Below are positions 60,685 through 64,000 of a stretch of 64,000 bases of DNA, one piece after another. Made by a program: the position numbers and the translations under genes. Source of the stretch: Anaerolineae bacterium (GTDB lineage Bacteria > Chloroflexota > Anaerolineae > Aggregatilineales > Phototrophicaceae); the NCBI GenBank assembly GCA_022822305.1, contig JAJEBY010000002.1:334885-398884 (forward strand). The letters run 5' to 3'. The first letter of the stretch is position 1; every line of letters starts with the position of its first letter. The notes under the pieces were generated by a model. It made no database searches and was not told the origin of the DNA. It worked only from the letters and a program-made list of their open reading frames with translations.

Positions 60685-61763
60685 CAGTTGAAGCGAATCC
60701 GTGGATCGAGATAGCCGTAAGTGATATCCACCACCATATTGATGATGACAAAGCCGGCGGCGATCACCACCGTGAAGCCTTGCACCAGGGTGTAGTCGCG
60801 CGACGTGATGCTATCGACCAGCGTTCGACCCACACCCGTCAGACTGAAAATGGTTTCGGTGAGGACCGCGCCGCTGATCACCAGTCCGAAATTCAGTCCG
60901 ATAACCGTGATCACCGGCAGCATGGCATTCTTCAGAGCGTGCTTGCCCACCACCGAGCGCTCGCGCAGGCCCTTGGCCCGTGCCGTGCGCACATAATCCT
61001 GGTTGAGCACCTCCAGCACGCTCGAGCGACTCATGCGGGCGATGATCGCCAAGGGTATCGTGCCCACCGCCAGGGCCGGCAAAATCAAATGGCGCAAGGC
61101 GTCTACCAACAGCTCCCCATTCAGGGTCAAGATGGCGTTGAGCGTGTGGATGCGTGACAAGAAAAACAGAATGCCGAGCGGTTCTTCTCCCTCAGCGACC
61201 AATCCCCATACCTGGAAAAATGGCTGCGGCGAAGCCCCCGGCGTCAGACGGCCCGAAGGCGGCAAGGCGAAGGGCGTGTCTTTCAACAGTACGGCGAATA
61301 GATACGCCAGCATCAGACCCAACCAAAATACCGGCATCGATACGCCCACGTTCGCGCCGATCATCGTTCCCACATCGAGCGCCGATTTGTGTCGATATGC
61401 GCTCAATACACCCAGCGGCACCCCGACGCTGATCGCGAACATCAAAGCGAAGATGCCCAGTTCTACCGTGGTCGGCAGGCGCTCCACCAATAGGTCCATC
61501 ACCGGCCGATGAAAGCGCAGCGAAGTTCCCAGGTCGCCTTGCGCGAAATTCCGCATATATACCAGAAACTGTATCGGCAGCGGTTCGTTCAAGCCGTTGC
61601 GCCTGAAGTAAGCCTCGCAGATTTCTTCGGTGGCGCGTTCACCCAATACCGCCAGACAAGGATCGCCCGGGATTGCCCGCGCCAGCACAAACGTGACCAC
61701 CAGGATGCCAAGCAAAACGGGAATAGAATACGTCAAACGCTTGACCACAAATGTCAGCATCAT
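60684..61763 (-). CDS. ABC transporter permease, DppB/OppB type
   Basis: Partner permease of 359 residues. It starts MMLTFVVKRLTYSIPVLLGI and TFVLARAIPGDPCLAVLGER; the coupling segment TARAKGLRERSVVGKHALKN and a C-terminal end ITYGYLDPRIRFN are typical. A long periplasmic insert (about 175-215, GRLTPGASPQPFFQVWGLVA) is present. Upstream gene of the pair. Confidence 0.93.
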   Translation of the reverse strand: MMLTFVVKRLTYSIPVLLGILVVTFVLARAIPGDPCLAVLGERATEEICEAYFRRNGLNEPLPIQFLVYMRNFAQGDLGTSLRFHRPVMDLLVERLPTTVELGIFALMFAISVGVPLGVLSAYRHKSALDVGTMIGANVGVSMPVFWLGLMLAYLFAVLLKDTPFALPPSGRLTPGASPQPFFQVWGLVAEGEEPLGILFFLSRIHTLNAILTLNGELLVDALRHLILPALAVGTIPLAIIARMSRSSVLEVLNQDYVRTARAKGLRERSVVGKHALKNAMLPVITVIGLNFGLVISGAVLTETIFSLTGVGRTLVDSITSRDYTLVQGFTVVIAAGFVIINMVVDITYGYLDPRIRFN

Positions 61764-61836
61764 TCAGATCCAGTTCGTTCGAATGCGGTACACTCGCGCC
61801 ACATATTTTCCCATCCGCCGCGCGCCTTAGGCCGGT

Positions 61837-61910
61837 TGTAGGGGCGACTCTGTGAGTCGCCCACAGCTAATAGGCTCGAAGTCAACGCGTATTCGTCAGT
61901 TGCGGACAAC
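61837..61910 (+). repeat. REP-like hairpin, copy 8, with 3' extension
   Basis: Same 75-base unit as 47941-48015: TGTAGGGGCGACTC-TGT-GAGTCGCCC, then CTAATAGGCTCGAAGTCAAC and GCGTATTCGTCAGTTGCGGA. Confidence 0.85.
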
Positions 61911-61912
61911 CT

Positions 61913-61938
61913 TGTAGGGTCGAGCCACCGGCTCGCCC
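61913..61938 (+). repeat. REP-like hairpin element, copy 9
   Basis: TGTAGGGTCGAGCCACCGGC then TCGCCC; the stem is GCGAGCC/GGCTCGC-like, with arm bases different from all other copies but still paired. Confidence 0.7.
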
Positions 61939-61991
61939 GTCATTGCTTTATCGCATGACTTGTTTGGAATCGCTTCTGTGGTCAATTCCAT

Positions 61992-63569
<1,578 letters not shown>

Positions 63570-63586
63570 TCATATGTGTTTGAATC

Positions 63587-63612
63587 TGTAAGGGCGTCTC
63601 GCTGATACGCCC
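63587..63612 (+). repeat. REP-like hairpin element, copy 10
   Basis: TGTAAGGGCGTCTCGCTGAT then ACGCCC; one stem mismatch. Followed at 63619 by a family-A repeat. Confidence 0.8.
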
Positions 63613-63618
63613 GCCATC

Positions 63619-63698
63619 CCACAGCTTAAGCTCCCCCTCTCCATTGCAATGGGGAGGGGGCCGGGGGGTGGGGTAGAAAAAACGCGCGAGCATGATGG
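63619..63698 (+). repeat. Long hairpin repeat, family A
   Basis: CACAGCTTAAGCTCCCCCTC, a 14-base-pair stem around CCATTGCAATGG, GGGGGCCGGGGGGTGGGGTA then AAAAACGCGCGAGCATGATG. Nearly identical to 47847. Confidence 0.85.
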
Positions 63699-63837
63699 AT
63701 TTGCGGGCAAGCCTTGTAAGGCTTATCCGCTACTGCGAGACTTACGCAACACTACCTGGAAAACACCAATCTTGCGACGATTCACAGTGTTAGTCCTTGC
63801 AAAACGCATCAGAATTCTGTGGAATCCGCCAAGAGTT

Positions 63838-63890
63838 AGCTCCCCCTCCCTGACTTGTCGGGGTGGGGGCCGGGGGTGGGGTAAAACCAG
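63838..63890 (+). repeat. Diverged family-A repeat
   Basis: GCTCCCCCTCCCTGAC-TT-GTCGGGGTGGGGG, then CCGGGGGTGGGGTAAAACC. The stem bases differ from the other copies but the two arms still pair apart from one mismatch. Confidence 0.65.
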
Positions 63891-63921
63891 GCGCTGCCGA
63901 GGAGAATTACCGGACAAGCCT

Positions 63922-63947
63922 TGTAGGGGCGTCTCGCTGAGACGCCC
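63922..63947 (+). repeat. REP-like hairpin element, copy 11
   Basis: TGTAGGGGCGTCTCGCTGAG then ACGCCC, identical to copy 1. Followed by the truncated family-A copy at the edge. Confidence 0.85.
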
Positions 63948-63954
63948 GCCATCC

Positions 63955-64000
63955 CACAGCTTAAGCTCCCCCTCTCCATTGCAATGGGGAGGGGGCCGGG
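63955..64000 (+). repeat. Family-A repeat cut by the window end
   Basis: CACAGCTTAAGCTCCCCCTC then TCCATTGCAATGGGGAGGGG; identical to 63619 as far as it can be read. Confidence 0.8.

Overview
The window looks like a piece of a Chloroflexota chromosome, most likely an Anaerolineae-type lineage. This is inferred from gene content, protein style and the many small hairpin repeats in the spacers; no phylogeny was run. Evidence includes a long S10-spc-alpha ribosomal superoperon, zinc-type S14, a YabN-like methylase-MazG fusion, ribonuclease Y, the long form of glucose-1-phosphate thymidylyltransferase, peptide-type ABC transporters with signal peptides, and clade-style extensions in SerRS and LysRS. 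Base composition is moderately GC-rich. No phage, integron, CRISPR array or transposase gene was seen.

Layout. 1-17.6 kb holds the translation block on the + strand: rplD (cut by the window edge), rplW, rplB, rpsS, rplV, rpsC, rplP, rpmC, rpsQ, rplN, rplX, rplE, rpsN, rpsH, rplF, rplR, rpsE, rpmD, rplO, a possible 32-residue membrane peptide, secY, terminator, adk, map, a secreted S33 peptidase, then (behind its own promoter) rpmJ, rpsM, rpsK, rpoA, rplQ, truA, rplM, rpsI, terminator. infA and rpsD are missing from their usual places. 17.7-21.2 kb has a MazG fusion, a SpoU-type methyltransferase and a sugar nucleotidyltransferase. 21.2-27.5 kb has an alkyltransferase-like protein, a VOC protein and a minus-strand cell-surface glycan cluster (nucleotide-sugar dehydrogenase, GT4, a GT9-GT26 fusion, a heptose-kinase-like PfkB protein). 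28.1-34.8 kb is minus strand: lysS, two small genes, serS, then a three-gene ABC exporter with a near-consensus promoter. 35.1-39.4 kb has two tandem MFS paralogues, an endonuclease III-like protein and a PIG-L deacetylase, followed by tRNA-Cys. 39.6-47.5 kb has an SDR protein, recX, rny, a secreted four-PDZ protein, a TyrA-like dehydrogenase, an HD protein and a site-2 protease. 48.3-57.4 kb has a diacylglycerol-type glycosyltransferase, a beta-propeller protein, a 53-residue basic peptide with its own promoter and terminator, an OSBS/NSAR enolase-superfamily enzyme, a phosphatase, an MFS protein, tRNA-Pro, a CDP-alcohol phosphatidyltransferase, lgt and an MBL-fold hydrolase. 57.8-63.5 kb has a peptide-binding protein, two permeases and glpK.

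The most striking objects are the following. (1) The substrate-binding protein at 57.8-59.5 kb reads as a circular permutant: the segment that normally forms the mature N-terminus is at the C-terminus. (2) A family of about 26-bp elements with a conserved TGTAGGG foot followed by a covarying hairpin (11 copies, 8 of them after 57.5 kb) resembles REP elements. It is accompanied by a second hairpin repeat family and a third short repeat. (3) Several small genes were found that ordinary gene calling would miss. (4) Two promoters sit so close to their start codons that leaderless mRNAs are likely.
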